From Streptomyces griseomycini (lineage in GTDB: Bacteria > Actinomycetota > Actinomycetes > Streptomycetales > Streptomycetaceae): 64,000 nt of DNA. The notes under the pieces were generated by a model that was not told the DNA's origin, did not search any database, and saw only the letters and a list, made by a program, of their open reading frames with translations. Below, piece by piece: positions 36,116 through 47,583 of this stretch; position 1 is the stretch's first letter; each line of letters opens with the position of its first letter. The DNA lies in assembly GCF_014203535.1 (NCBI RefSeq), contig NZ_JACHJI010000010.1, positions 289,216 to 353,215 of the forward strand, given 5' to 3'. The translations under genes were made by a program, and so were the position numbers.

Positions 36116-39012
36116 CGTCGGCCGCCCTCCTTGTGCCGGTCCCGGTTCCCGGTCCCGTCCCCTTCCCCGGTCCGGTCGTCGTCAGCGTCGTCATCGTCAT
36201 CGTCGTCGTCCGTCTCGGCCCTGGGGGTGTCGAGCGAGACGCCCACCGCCGACAGCAGCCTGAGCGTGACGCCGACGACCAGCAGGTACACGCCGATGTC
36301 GAAGAACAGGCTGGTCGCGAACTCCAGCGTGCCCAGCACCGGCGGGTGGAGGGTCACCACCGTGCTCTCCAGCGGCACCCCGCCGAGGGCGAGCGGGAGC
36401 AGACCGACGACGGTCGCCAGCATCAGCCCCGAGCCGACGATCACGCTCGCGCGCACCCGCACGGCGGCCCCCAGGTCGGCGCGTCCTCCCACCAGGTACC
36501 GCAGCACGAACGCCTGGCCCGCCACCAGGCCGCCGGAGAACCCCCCGCCGGGGCCGTAGTGCCCGGAGAACAGCAGGTACACCGAGAGCAGCAGGATCGA
36601 GGGGAACAGCAGCCGGGTGGCCACCTCCAGCAGGACCGACCGCTCGCCGCCGGGCCGCTCGCGCGCGCCCGGCAGCCAGGTCTCCACGGGTTCGTCCCAG
36701 TGCGCCGTCGGGAACGGGCGGCCGACGCGGTCGCCGGTGTCCCGCACCGCGCCGGGGCCGCCCACCCTGACCAGGCTGGCGACGCCCACCGCCGCGACCA
36801 GGATCACCGAGATCTCGCCCAGCGTGTCCAGCGCGCGGAAGTCGACGATGATCGCGTTGACGATGTTGTGGGCACCGGTCTCCGGCGTCCGGGGCACGTA
36901 CTCCGCCGAGATCGCCGGCCCCGTCCGCGCGGAGGAGGCCACCAGGGACAGGCAGGTGACGAGGACGCCGATCGCCCCGGCCGCCACGACCCGTACGGCG
37001 CGCGTGCGGGTCAGCGTCCGGCCGGGATCGAACCGGGCCGGCATCCGGCGCAGCACCAGCACCACCACGACCAGCGTCATGGTCTCCACCAGGAACTGGG
37101 TGAGTGCCAGGTCCGGCGCTCCCCGGACCAGGAAGATCACGCCCACTCCGTAGCCGACGGCCCCGGACAGCAGGACGCCGGTCAGCCGGTACCGGGTGAC
37201 GACCACCGCCGCCGCCGCCGTCAGCACCACCACCGCGAGGAACGGTTCGCTCGGCGACCACCACCACTGCGGTGAGCCCGGCGAGGGCGCCGCGGCCACC
37301 AGCGCCGCGCCCGGCACCGCCACCATGACGGTCAGCAGCACCGTCATGTAGACCGGCAGCGAACCGACCTGGGTGTGCCCGGTCAGAACCACGGCCAGCC
37401 GGTCCACGGCCGCCACCGCACGGTCGAACGCGCGCTGCACGTCCGGCAGTCGGGGCAGGCGCCACCGGTCGCCCCGCACCAGGTGGAGCAGGACACCGAG
37501 GAGGATGGACAGCATCGACAGGCCGAACACGGCGGTGAAGCCGTGCCAGAGGGACAGCTCGTACGGGCCGTGCGGGCCCGGCGGATAGGCGTCGGCGTAG
37601 GGCGTGGTGAGGGCCGCGGTGCCCGCGTACCACATGCCGAGGACCAGGGTCGCGGCCGACAGGACGGCCACGGGCGCGACGAACCCCGGGGCCGGCCGGT
37701 GGGCGCGGGCCGCCACGTCGCCGGGGGGCCCGCCGAAGGCGCCCTGCACGAAGCGGGCTCCGTAGGCCACGGTCAGCAGGGAGCCGAGCAGGAGCGCCGC
37801 CGTCAGCCAGAGGTGGCCGCCGAGTTCCGTGCCGTGCAGGAACGCCTCCACCGCGGCCTCCTTGCCCAGGTACCCGAGCAGCGGCGGCAGGCCGGCCATC
37901 GAGGCCACGGCCACGGTCGCGACCGCGCACAGCACGGGCATGCGGCGGCCGAGGCCCGACAGTTCGCGGATGTCGCGGGTCCCCGTGGTGTGGTCCAGGA
38001 TGCCGACCGACAGGAACAGCGCGGACTTGAACGCCGCGTGGGCGAGCAGCATGACCGTCCCGGCCAGCGCCGCGGTCCGGGTGCCCGCCCCCAACAGGGC
38101 GGTGAGCATGCCCAGTTCGCTGACCGTGCCGTAGGCCAGCAGCATCTTCAGGTCGGTCGCGCGCAGCGCCCGCCAGGCGGCGAGCACCAGGGTGACCAGA
38201 CCGACGACGAGCACCAGGGGCCGCCACGGGGGCACGTCCGCCAGGGCGGGTGCCAGCCGCGCGACGAGGTAGACGCCCGCCTTGACCATCGCGGCCGCGT
38301 GCAGGTAGGCGCTCACCGGGGTGGGCGCCACCATCGCGGCGGGCAGCCAGCCGTGCAGTGGCATCTGGGCGGACTTGGCGAACGCCCCGATCAGCACGAG
38401 CACCACCGCGACGGAGACGGCCGTGCCGCGCGGGGGCTCGGCGAGGATCCCCGCGACGCTGTAGGTTCCGGCCGCCTGCCCGAGCATGATGAAGCCGAGC
38501 AGCATGACCAGACCGCCGCCCGTGGTCACCAGCAGCGCCTGCCGGGCGGCGCGCCGCTGCTCCGCCGCCTCGCCGCGTTCGGCGATGAGCAGGAACGAGG
38601 CGACCGTGGTCAGTTCCCAGAAGACGTAGAGGACGAACAGGTTGTCGGCCAGGACGAGTCCGGTCATCGCGCCCGCGAAGGCCAGCAGCGTGGCGGCCAG
38701 CCGGCCGGCGTCGTGCTCGACGTAGTACCGGCAGTACAGCAGCACCAGGGCGCCGACCCCGGCGACGATCCAGAGCATCAGCAGGGCCAGGGTGTCCAGC
38801 CTCAGCTCGACGGTCAGTCCGAGCGAGGGCGCCCAGGACAGGGACTCGCGGTACTCCCCGCCGTCCAGCACCCGCGGCGCCCGCGTGCCCGCCCAGACCA
38901 CGGCCGCCAGCGGCACCAGGGCCGCCACGAGCCATACGGCACGGCCGAGCCGTCGCTGCCACCAGGGGAGCACCAGCGCGAACCCCGCGTGGGCGGCCAG
39001 CAGGAACAGCAC
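36112..39012 (-). CDS. mrpA: Fused Mrp antiporter subunits A and B
   Basis: 966-residue membrane protein. The first 630 or so residues are a NuoL-like MrpA core, with the Glu in LFVLYVFWELTTVASFLLI and the block AQMPLHGWLPAAMVAPTPV. These are followed by the MrpA C-terminal DUF4040-type region (GYGVGVIFLVRGAPDLALTQ) and then an MnhB domain (about 800-940) with FSGHYGPGGGFSGGLVAGQA. Fusion of A and B is known in actinobacteria. A run of eight Asp followed by mixed acidic residues ends the protein. A GTG start at 39012 is preceded by GGAGGAG about 12 bases away; upstream in-frame sequence lacks membrane character. It is the first gene of the Mrp operon. Confidence 0.88.
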   Translation of the reverse strand: MLFLLAAHAGFALVLPWWQRRLGRAVWLVAALVPLAAVVWAGTRAPRVLDGGEYRESLSWAPSLGLTVELRLDTLALLMLWIVAGVGALVLLYCRYYVEHDAGRLAATLLAFAGAMTGLVLADNLFVLYVFWELTTVASFLLIAERGEAAEQRRAARQALLVTTGGGLVMLLGFIMLGQAAGTYSVAGILAEPPRGTAVSVAVVLVLIGAFAKSAQMPLHGWLPAAMVAPTPVSAYLHAAAMVKAGVYLVARLAPALADVPPWRPLVLVVGLVTLVLAAWRALRATDLKMLLAYGTVSELGMLTALLGAGTRTAALAGTVMLLAHAAFKSALFLSVGILDHTTGTRDIRELSGLGRRMPVLCAVATVAVASMAGLPPLLGYLGKEAAVEAFLHGTELGGHLWLTAALLLGSLLTVAYGARFVQGAFGGPPGDVAARAHRPAPGFVAPVAVLSAATLVLGMWYAGTAALTTPYADAYPPGPHGPYELSLWHGFTAVFGLSMLSILLGVLLHLVRGDRWRLPRLPDVQRAFDRAVAAVDRLAVVLTGHTQVGSLPVYMTVLLTVMVAVPGAALVAAAPSPGSPQWWWSPSEPFLAVVVLTAAAAVVVTRYRLTGVLLSGAVGYGVGVIFLVRGAPDLALTQFLVETMTLVVVVLVLRRMPARFDPGRTLTRTRAVRVVAAGAIGVLVTCLSLVASSARTGPAISAEYVPRTPETGAHNIVNAIIVDFRALDTLGEISVILVAAVGVASLVRVGGPGAVRDTGDRVGRPFPTAHWDEPVETWLPGARERPGGERSVLLEVATRLLFPSILLLSVYLLFSGHYGPGGGFSGGLVAGQAFVLRYLVGGRADLGAAVRVRASVIVGSGLMLATVVGLLPLALGGVPLESTVVTLHPPVLGTLEFATSLFFDIGVYLLVVGVTLRLLSAVGVSLDTPRAETDDDDDDDDADDDRTGEGDGTGNRDRHKEGGRR

Positions 39013-39258
39013 CGCCGCACCAACTCCTCCGTCAACTCCCGGTTCGCCGACCCGTCCGGTTCCCCGGTGCGGGCCGGGCCCGTCCCGCTCGGCTCTGGCG
39101 GTGTACCCCGGTCGGCTTCCCAGGGTGCCCCGTGCCGTCGGAATCAGTCTCAAAGGTGCGGCAGACGGACGTATCGAACGCGTGCGGCGCGCGGTCCCCC
39201 TGCACGTCACGTACCGCGCCGGAGGCCGAAGCCCGGTTCGGCTCCGGTGCCGTGCGCG
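39013..39258. other. Upstream region of Mrp operon with terminator hairpin of the preceding gene
   Basis: It holds the ribosome site of mrpA/B and, at 39219-39247, an inverted repeat (CCGGAGGCCGAA opposite TTCGGCTCCGG around a short loop). The repeat starts 11 nt after the stop of the small membrane-protein gene and could act as its terminator. No clear Mrp promoter is seen. Confidence 0.45.
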
Positions 39259-39531
39259 TCACCGGGGCCGAAGGGAACCGCGGGAGCCGGCCGACTGCCC
39301 GGCGGCCCCGGCCAGGACCAGGCCGGCGGCCAGGAGCAGTCCGTTCGGCAGGACCATGCCGGTCACCGTCCCGGCGATGCCCGCCAGGAGCAGCAGCCAG
39401 GCTCCCGTGCGCCGGCGTCCACGCGCACGCGCCCGGGGCGGACGACTCCCTTCCCGCGTTCCGCGCGGGCCGGGCTCGTCGCGCTGCGCGGGGAGCCCGG
39501 TGGCGTCGAGCCGCTCGTCGCATCCGGACAT
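39259..39531 (-). CDS. Small membrane protein of unknown function
   Basis: 90 residues. The first 40 are hydrophilic and Arg-rich, then two hydrophobic segments run from TGAWLLLLAGIAGTVTGMV to the end, separated by Leu-Pro-Asn-Gly. The ATG at 39529-39531 has a strong GGGAGGGAGG ribosome site six bases upstream, which is the main reason to accept it. A hairpin follows the stop at 39219-39247. I do not recognise a family. It lies just upstream of the Mrp operon on the same strand and could be co-expressed. Confidence 0.6.
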   Translation of the reverse strand: MSGCDERLDATGLPAQRDEPGPRGTREGSRPPRARARGRRRTGAWLLLLAGIAGTVTGMVLPNGLLLAAGLVLAGAAGQSAGSRGSLRPR

Positions 39532-39714
39532 GATGCCTCCCTCCCGGGCTGCGGGGACGTCCGCGGGGGGGTGGGTCGTGATCCCACCGAACGGCATCGC
39601 CCCTTCACCGTAATCGTACATACGTTCGCCTTGGGGCGCTCGTCCCTTTCACCCTCCTTCGCCTCACGTTCCGAAGCCGTCGGGTCCGGCACCCAGATGT
39701 CCCGGTGCCGACCC

Positions 39715-39759
39715 CCGGAAAGGCCGGAGGACCGGAAAGGCCGGAGAACCGGAAAGAGG
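39715..39759. repeat. 17-bp tandem repeat
   Basis: Two 17-bp copies of CCGGAAAGGCCGGAG(G/A)A plus 11 bases of a third, in the gene-free stretch 39532-39846. The remainder of that stretch shows no gene. Confidence 0.7.
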
Positions 39760-39846
39760 AGTGCGGCGCGGTCGCCAGGGACGGCACCGCCGCCGCACCG
39801 ACCGCCCGCCCCGGTGACCGTGCGCGTCAGAGGGACGCGGTCGGGG

Positions 39847-40500
39847 TCATGCCGTGGGGCTGAGTTCGTTCAGGATGCGGACGACCTCCTCGTCGTCGAC
39901 CTGGTCGAACTCCTCGTACCACCGGCCGACGGCCCGGAAGTCCGGCGGCTGGTGCAGGCAGATCAGGTCGTCGGCCTCCGCACGCATCAGGTCCGCGGTG
40001 CCCGGCGCGCCGACCGGCACGGCGAGGACCAGTCGCGCGGGACCTCGCCGACGCAGGTGGCGCAGGGCGGCGCGCGCGGTGACGCCGGTGGCGAGTCCGT
40101 CGTCGACGAGGATCACCGCCCGGTCCGCGACGCGGGGCGGCGGCCGGTGCCCGCGGTAGCGGCCCTCGCGGCGGTGCAGCTCGGTCCGTTCCCGGGCCAC
40201 GTCCGAGCCGAGGCGGTCCTCGCTCAGCCCCAGCATCTCCAGCGCCCGCCGGTCGTACAGCGGCGGGTCGTCACCGACGATCGCGCCGATCCCGGTCTCC
40301 GGCCGGCCGGGCACGCCGATCTTGCGGGCGACCAGCACGTCCAGCGGTGCCCGCAGGGCTCCGGCGACCTGCGCCGCCACCGGCACTCCCCCACGGGGAA
40401 GCGCGAGGACGAGGGGGTCCACGAGGTCGCCGTCGGCGGCCCACTCCATCAGCCGGAGGGCGAGTTCCTCGCCTGCGTGCCGGCGGTCGCGGTAGCGCAT
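39847..40500 (-). CDS. Phosphoribosyltransferase-like protein
   Basis: 217-residue PRTase-fold protein. The PRPP-binding motif is VILVDDGLATGVTARAAL (about residues 130-147), and LALPRGGVPVAAQVA is the N-terminal loop. Such stand-alone proteins are common in actinobacterial dormancy and redox-stress clusters next to alpha/beta hydrolases, sometimes fused with them; the substrate is usually unknown. It diverges from the alpha/beta hydrolase gene across 220 bp, and the pairing is itself typical. Confidence 0.85.
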   Translation of the reverse strand: MRYRDRRHAGEELALRLMEWAADGDLVDPLVLALPRGGVPVAAQVAGALRAPLDVLVARKIGVPGRPETGIGAIVGDDPPLYDRRALEMLGLSEDRLGSDVARERTELHRREGRYRGHRPPPRVADRAVILVDDGLATGVTARAALRHLRRRGPARLVLAVPVGAPGTADLMRAEADDLICLHQPPDFRAVGRWYEEFDQVDDEEVVRILNELSPTA

Positions 40501-40611
40501 GGGCGGCGCCTGCCTTCCTCTGCCCGAGCTCCCTGCGGGGGCGCGGTCACGACGACGGCGCCCGCCCTGTCCGACTTACGGGGTTTCCTCCCGGGAAATA
40601 CCGAAACGGGC

Positions 40612-40640
40612 TCCGGGTCTCCGGGTCTCCGGGTCCCCGG
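40612..40640. repeat. Short CCGGGTCT tandem repeat
   Basis: Three to four consecutive copies of an 8-bp unit (TCCGGGTC) in the divergent region between the phosphoribosyltransferase and hydrolase genes. Limits are approximate. Confidence 0.5.
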
Positions 40641-40655
40641 GGCCTGGGTCCGGTC

Positions 40656-40685
40656 GGGTAGGGGGCCGCCGGACCGGGTACCCGG
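40656..40685 (+). promoter_or_regulatory. Sigma-B-like promoter / CCGGGTACCCGG palindrome before hydrolase
   Basis: GGGT (40656-40659), a 16-bp spacer and GGGTAC (40676-40681) fit the streptomycete sigma-B pattern GNNT-N14-16-GGGTAC/T. The -10 is embedded in a perfect palindrome CCGGGTACCCGG (40674-40685) ending 35 nt before the ATG. The same palindrome occurs at the same distance before the sigma-factor gene (48210-48221). Confidence 0.45.
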
Positions 40686-40720
40686 CCGGATCGACGGGCA
40701 CCTCAGGGAGGTGACGGCGC

Positions 40721-41386
40721 ATGATCTCCGAGAGCGTGATCGTTCCCTCGGGGAAGGCGGAGCTGGCCGGTGACCTCGTGATCCCGGCGGGTGCGCGCGG
40801 CATGGTGGTGTTCGCGCACGGTAGCGGCAGCTCACGCCTCAGCCCCCGCAACCGTGCGGTCGCCGACGCGTTGCACCGGGCCGGGTTCGGCACGCTGCTG
40901 ATGGACCTGCTGACCGAGGACGAGGAGCGCCGCGACTCGGTGACCGCCGAGCACCGTTTCGACATCGGCCTGCTGGCCCAGCGGCTGGTGGGCGCCGTCG
41001 ACTGGCTCGGGCAGCGACCGGACACCGCGGACCTTCCGGCGGGTCTGTTCGGGGCGAGCACGGGCGCGGCCGCGGCTCTGGTGGCTGCGGCCGAGCGTCC
41101 GAGGAGGGTGTCCGCGGTCGTGTCGCGCGGCGGGCGGCCGGATCTGGCCGACGCGGCGCTCCCCCTGGTCGCGGCCCCGGTGCTGCTCGTCGTCGGCGGT
41201 GACGACGAGACGGTCCTCGACCTCAACCGCCGGGCGGCCGGGGCGCTGTCCGCGACGCACGCCGTCCACGTGGTGCCGGGGGCGACCCACCTCTTCCCCG
41301 AGCCCGGTGCCCTGGAAGAGGTCGCCGAAGCCGCCGCCGACTGGTTCCGCGACCACCTGGGCGACGGAGGCGGGGGCACCCGCTGA
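40721..41386 (+). CDS. Alpha/beta hydrolase (dienelactone-hydrolase-like)
   Basis: 221-residue alpha/beta hydrolase. The nucleophile elbow is GLFGASTGAAAAL (Ser near 112), the oxyanion region FAHGSGSSRLSPRNRAVA, the acidic residue VVGGDDETV and the catalytic His in VPGATHLFPEPG. Proteins of this subfamily are found beside phosphoribosyltransferases in stress clusters; their substrates are unknown. AGGGAGGT precedes the ATG. A GTCCGG-type hairpin after the stop probably terminates it. Confidence 0.85.
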   Translation: MISESVIVPSGKAELAGDLVIPAGARGMVVFAHGSGSSRLSPRNRAVADALHRAGFGTLLMDLLTEDEERRDSVTAEHRFDIGLLAQRLVGAVDWLGQRPDTADLPAGLFGASTGAAAALVAAAERPRRVSAVVSRGGRPDLADAALPLVAAPVLLVVGGDDETVLDLNRRAAGALSATHAVHVVPGATHLFPEPGALEEVAEAAADWFRDHLGDGGGGTR

Positions 41387-41403
41387 AGCCGCGACCGGCC
41401 GGC

Positions 41404-41419
41404 CCGGACGGACGTCCGG
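41404..41419 (+). terminator. Hairpin after hydrolase gene
   Basis: CCGGAC and GTCCGG separated by GGAC, starting 17 nt after the stop codon. No T-run, as is common for streptomycete terminators. Confidence 0.45.
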
Positions 41420-41843
41420 TGGCCGACGACATCGTCGCACGGCCCGGTCCACGTCGGTGCCGAGCGCCGCGTCCCGGTGGCCGGTGCGCGCCGGAGGGCG
41501 CCCGTCGAGCAGGGGGAGGTGCCCGTCCGCCGCCTCCCGCCCGCGCGTGTTCCGGGACGAGCGGTCCGGCCCGTGGGGCCGCCTCGATCGGCGCCTCGGC
41601 CGCGGGGCGCCCGCCCCGTCCGTCGCACGGCCGCACGTCCGGGCAGGGGTGCGGGACCGGTCCGCCGCCTCGTGCGGCGGACGCCGCGGGGACGCCGCGC
41701 CGGGGGACCTTACGAGGCCCGACCGGCCTCCGGTCCCGGCGTCGTGCCGTCGCGAAGGCGCGGGGAGGGGCCGCGAGGCGCGGCCGAGCGTGTCCGGCGG
41801 CAGCGAGCCGTCCCGGGGTGCCGGTGCCCGCGGGTGCCGGTGC
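41420..41843. other. Gene-free stretch downstream of the histidine-kinase gene
   Basis: No supported gene. It contains an inverted repeat GAGGCC-CGACC-GGCCTC at 41714-41730 and a GGTGCCGGTGCC direct repeat near 41817-41850. Open frames are low-complexity. Confidence 0.4.
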
Positions 41844-43571
41844 CTACGGGGTCGTGATCGGCACCCGCCACACCAGCGTCGTGCCGCCGTCGGCGGGGCT
41901 GGTCCACTCCAGTTCCCCGCCCGACTGCTGCGCCCGTTCGGCCATGTTGCGCAGGCCGCTGCGCCGGCCCCCGGCCGGGATGCCCACGCCGTCGTCGGAC
42001 ACGGTCAGCCGCACCTCGCGGCCGTCGGTCTCTAGCACGACCTCGGCGCGGCGCGCCCGCGCGTGCCGGGCGATGTTGGTCAGCGCCTCGGAGAGGACCG
42101 CCACCAGGTGATCGGCGGTCTCCTTCGGCACGTGCGTGTCCAGGAGGCCCTCCATCCGCACGCTGGGCGCGAACCCCAGCACCGGCGCCGCCTCGCCGAC
42201 CACCCGCACCGCCCGGGCCCGCAGGCCGGGTCCGGCGGTCTCGTCGCGCGACCGCAGGCCGAAGATCGTGGACCTGATGATCTTGATGGTCTCGTCCAGG
42301 TCGTCCACCGCCCGCGCCACCCGCTCCGAGGCTCCCTGGTGCTCGATGAGCCGGGCGGCGCTCTGCAGGGTCATGCCGGTGGCGAACAGCCGCTGGATCG
42401 CGAGGTCGTGCAGGTCCCGGGCGATGCGGTCGCGGTCCTGGAGCACCGCGATCTGCTGCGCGTCCCTGCGGCGGTCGGCCAGCTCCATCACCACCGCGGC
42501 CTGCGCGGCGAAGCCCTGCAGCGGTTCGATCTCCTCCCCGGAGAACACGGCCCGGCCGGCCTCCCTGACCAGCAGGACGACGCCTCGTACGCCGTCGCCC
42601 GAGCCGATGGGGACGGCCACGGCCGGGCCGAGGCCCTGAAAGCGCGGCGGGCCCGGCGGGACCCGTTCGTCGCGCGTGATGTCGGGAGTGGAGACGGGCG
42701 CGGCGTCGGAGAAGGCGGCACCGATCAGACCGCCGCCCACCGGCAGCACCAGCCCCAGGTGCAGCTCCGCCTCCTGCCCGAGGGCCAGTTCGACGGTGAG
42801 CGAGCCGGTGTCCGCCATGGGCACCGCGACCACGGCCAGGGCCGCACCGGTGATCTCCCGCGCCCGCTCGGCGATCAGCCCGAGGACCTCGCCGCGCTCG
42901 CTGCCCGACATCAGGCCGTGGGTGACCTCGGCACTCGCCCGCAGCCAGCGCTCGCGCAGCCGGGACTCCTCGTACAGACGGGCGTTGTCGATCGCCACAC
43001 CGGCCGCCACGGCCAGGGTGGACAGCACCGACTCGTCCTCCTCGTCGAACTGCGCCCCGCCCCGCTTCTCGGTCAGGTAGAGGTTGCCGAAGACCTGGTC
43101 GCGGACCCGGATGGGGACGCCCAGGAAGGAGTTCATCGGCGGGTGGTGGGCCGGGAAGCCGTACGAGGCGGGGTGGTCGGAGAGTCTCGTCAGCCGCAGC
43201 GGCTCGGGGTGCCGGATCAGTTCCCCGAGGATGCCGTGGCCCTCCGGGTAGGGGCCGATCCTGGCGATCTGCTCGTCGGTGACGCCGACCGTGAGGAAGT
43301 CCGACAGCCGCTTGCCGTCCGGCCCGACCACACCGAGGGCGGCGTACTCGGCGTCCACGAGCAGCGCCGCGGCCTCGACGATGCTGCGCAGCACCTGCTG
43401 CAGGTCCAGCTCCCGGCCGACGGAGAGCACCGCCTCCAGCAGGCTGTGCACGCGGTCACGGGTGCCGCGGGCCGCGTCCAGGCGGGCCTGCAACTCCTCC
43501 AGCAGCTCGTCCAGCCTCAGCTGCGGCAGCAGCCGCACATGGGCCTCCCGAGCCTCCTCGGAGCTTCCCAC
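41844..43571 (-). CDS. GAF-domain sensor histidine kinase (OsdK/DevS-like)
   Basis: 575-residue sensor with two GAF domains (about 45-200 and 215-365) and a HisKA_3/HATPase_c kinase. The phospho-acceptor is H388 in RDLHDLAIQRLF, and ATP-lid motifs are EALTNIARHARA and DDGVGIPAGGRRSGLRNM. GAF-A carries the block PAHHPPMNSFLGVPIRVRD that in DosS/DevS of mycobacteria holds the proximal haem histidine (here H142 or H143), so it may sense oxygen or NO through haem. The GTG start has GGAGG seven bases upstream. The response-regulator gene lies 149 bp upstream on the same strand. Confidence 0.9.
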   Translation of the reverse strand: MGSSEEAREAHVRLLPQLRLDELLEELQARLDAARGTRDRVHSLLEAVLSVGRELDLQQVLRSIVEAAALLVDAEYAALGVVGPDGKRLSDFLTVGVTDEQIARIGPYPEGHGILGELIRHPEPLRLTRLSDHPASYGFPAHHPPMNSFLGVPIRVRDQVFGNLYLTEKRGGAQFDEEDESVLSTLAVAAGVAIDNARLYEESRLRERWLRASAEVTHGLMSGSERGEVLGLIAERAREITGAALAVVAVPMADTGSLTVELALGQEAELHLGLVLPVGGGLIGAAFSDAAPVSTPDITRDERVPPGPPRFQGLGPAVAVPIGSGDGVRGVVLLVREAGRAVFSGEEIEPLQGFAAQAAVVMELADRRRDAQQIAVLQDRDRIARDLHDLAIQRLFATGMTLQSAARLIEHQGASERVARAVDDLDETIKIIRSTIFGLRSRDETAGPGLRARAVRVVGEAAPVLGFAPSVRMEGLLDTHVPKETADHLVAVLSEALTNIARHARARRAEVVLETDGREVRLTVSDDGVGIPAGGRRSGLRNMAERAQQSGGELEWTSPADGGTTLVWRVPITTP

Positions 43572-43720
43572 CGGTGGTCCTCCAGGTCCCGTCCGCGGCG
43601 GCGGGCGCCGACCGCCGCTCGTGCGAGGGGCCGGGGCAACGGCCCGTCACCAGGGACGGTACAGGACCGGGCGGGCCGCGGTTCGCCCGGTCGGCGGCCC
43701 CCGGAAGTCCCCGCGTGGCG

Positions 43721-44416
43721 TCAGTGGCCCTCCTGCCGCAGCCGGTCCCGGGCCTCGGTGGCGATCACGGCGGCCTGGATGCGGCGCTCCACGCCGAGCT
43801 TGGCCAGGAGCCGGGAGATGTGGTTCTTCACCGTCTTCTCGGCCAGGTACAGCCGCTGGCCGATCTGCCGGTTGGTCAGCCCCTCACCGATCAGCGCGAG
43901 GATCTCCCGCTCCCGGCCGGTCAGCCCCGGGAGCGCGTCCGGCTGCTCCCCCTCCTTCCGCTGTTCGCCGCGCAGCCGGGCCATCAGCCTGGTGGTGGCG
44001 CTCGGGTCGAGCAGCGACTGGCCCCGGGCGACCGTGCGCACGGCCGCGACCAGGTCGGAGCCCCGGATCTGCTTGAGCACGTACCCGGACGCACCCGCCA
44101 TGATCGAGTCCAGCAGGGCCTCCTCGTCGTCGAACGAGGTCAGCATCAGGCAGGCCAGATCGGGCATGCTCGAGCGCAGTTCGCGGCACACGCTCACGCC
44201 GTCCCCGTCGGGCAGCCGGACGTCGAGGACCGCGACCCGGGGGCGCAGCGCGGGGACGCGGACGAGGGCCTGCTCGGCGGTGGCGGCCTCGCCGACCACG
44301 CTGATGTCCGGTTCGTCGTTCAGCAGGTCGTGCACCCCGCGCCGGACCACCTCGTGGTCGTCCAGCAGGAAGACCCGGATCGGGTTGTCGGGACCGGGCT
44401 GCTCGCCGTCCGCCAT
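43721..44416 (-). CDS. NarL/DevR-type response regulator (OsdR-like)
   Basis: 231-residue regulator with an N-terminal receiver (phospho-acceptor D65 in VLDVRLPDGDG; D19/D20 acidic pocket; K in GYVLKQIRG) and a C-terminal LuxR-type helix-turn-helix (LTGREREILALIGEGLTN, then VKNHISRLLAKLGV). ATG at 44416 with AGGAG seven bases upstream. Similarity in order and neighbourhood to DevR/DevS of mycobacteria and OsdR/OsdK of Streptomyces is strong. It diverges from ppdK; three dyads matching the DevR-type pattern lie between them, so it likely regulates ppdK and itself. Confidence 0.9.
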   Translation of the reverse strand: MADGEQPGPDNPIRVFLLDDHEVVRRGVHDLLNDEPDISVVGEAATAEQALVRVPALRPRVAVLDVRLPDGDGVSVCRELRSSMPDLACLMLTSFDDEEALLDSIMAGASGYVLKQIRGSDLVAAVRTVARGQSLLDPSATTRLMARLRGEQRKEGEQPDALPGLTGREREILALIGEGLTNRQIGQRLYLAEKTVKNHISRLLAKLGVERRIQAAVIATEARDRLRQEGH

Positions 44417-44466
44417 GGAATGCTCCTGTTTCTCTGCGTGCCGGGTTCGCGCCGGTGAACCATCAT

Positions 44467-44535
44467 GGACCCATCGGCCCACCGTTCGGGATCCTCCCCG
44501 GTCCGGGGCCGGACGGCCAGGGCCGGTCGGCCCTG
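44467..44535. promoter_or_regulatory. DevR/OsdR-type boxes between regulator and ppdK
   Basis: Three sites of the form GGGNC-N4-GNCCC: GGACCCATCGGCCC (44467-44480, imperfect), GGGCCGGACGGCCA (44506-44519, one change) and GGGCCGGTCGGCCC (44520-44533). The last sits in the 18-bp dyad CAGGGCCGGTCGGCCCTG (44518-44535). The last two abut exactly, as in cooperative DevR binding regions. Confidence 0.6.
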
Positions 44536-44701
44536 TTCGTGCGGCTCCCCCCTCACCGTTCGTCCGGCTCGCCCCCACCGCCGACCACCCGCTCGGGGGC
44601 GGTCGCCCCCCGCCGGCCCCGCCGGCGCCGGGCGGCGGCACGGACGAATCGGCCCACCGGGCGGCCCCGGCCCTCCGTCCAGAGCTGAGGAGCGCGACGT
44701 C

Positions 44702-47389
<2,688 letters not shown>

Positions 47390-47413
47390 CGAGGACCCGT
47401 GGTCCCGGTGCCG

Positions 47414-47427
47414 GGGCCGGACGGCCC
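47414..47427. promoter_or_regulatory. DevR/OsdR-type box after ppdK
   Basis: GGGCCGGACGGCCC is a perfect 6+6 dyad of the same type as the sites before ppdK, 24 bp after the ppdK stop. It could serve a lost gene, or be part of the flanking GGTCCC/GGGACC hairpin that may terminate ppdK. Confidence 0.45.
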
Positions 47428-47583
47428 TGGGACCGGGAGGGGCTCGCGGCACGCTGGAGCCACGCAGCGATCACAAGGAGCCGGGCACACGCCCCCCCCC
47501 GAGCACACGCCCCTCGAGGACACCGGCGCCCGACCGGCCCCCCGGCACCGTGCGGGTACGGGCCGGGGGCGGTCAGCGGCGAC

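Noticed and set aside
39100..39112. GGGTAC upstream of the Mrp operon as a sigma-B promoter
   Set aside because: The hexamer is present on the minus strand, but no GNNT lies 14-16 bp upstream and it is about 90 bp from the start codon.
41714..41730. GAGGCC-CGACC-GGCCTC as another DevR/OsdR box
   Set aside because: The half-site spacing and outer bases differ from GGGNC-N4-GNCCC, and no promoter or gene start is near; it is more likely a simple hairpin.
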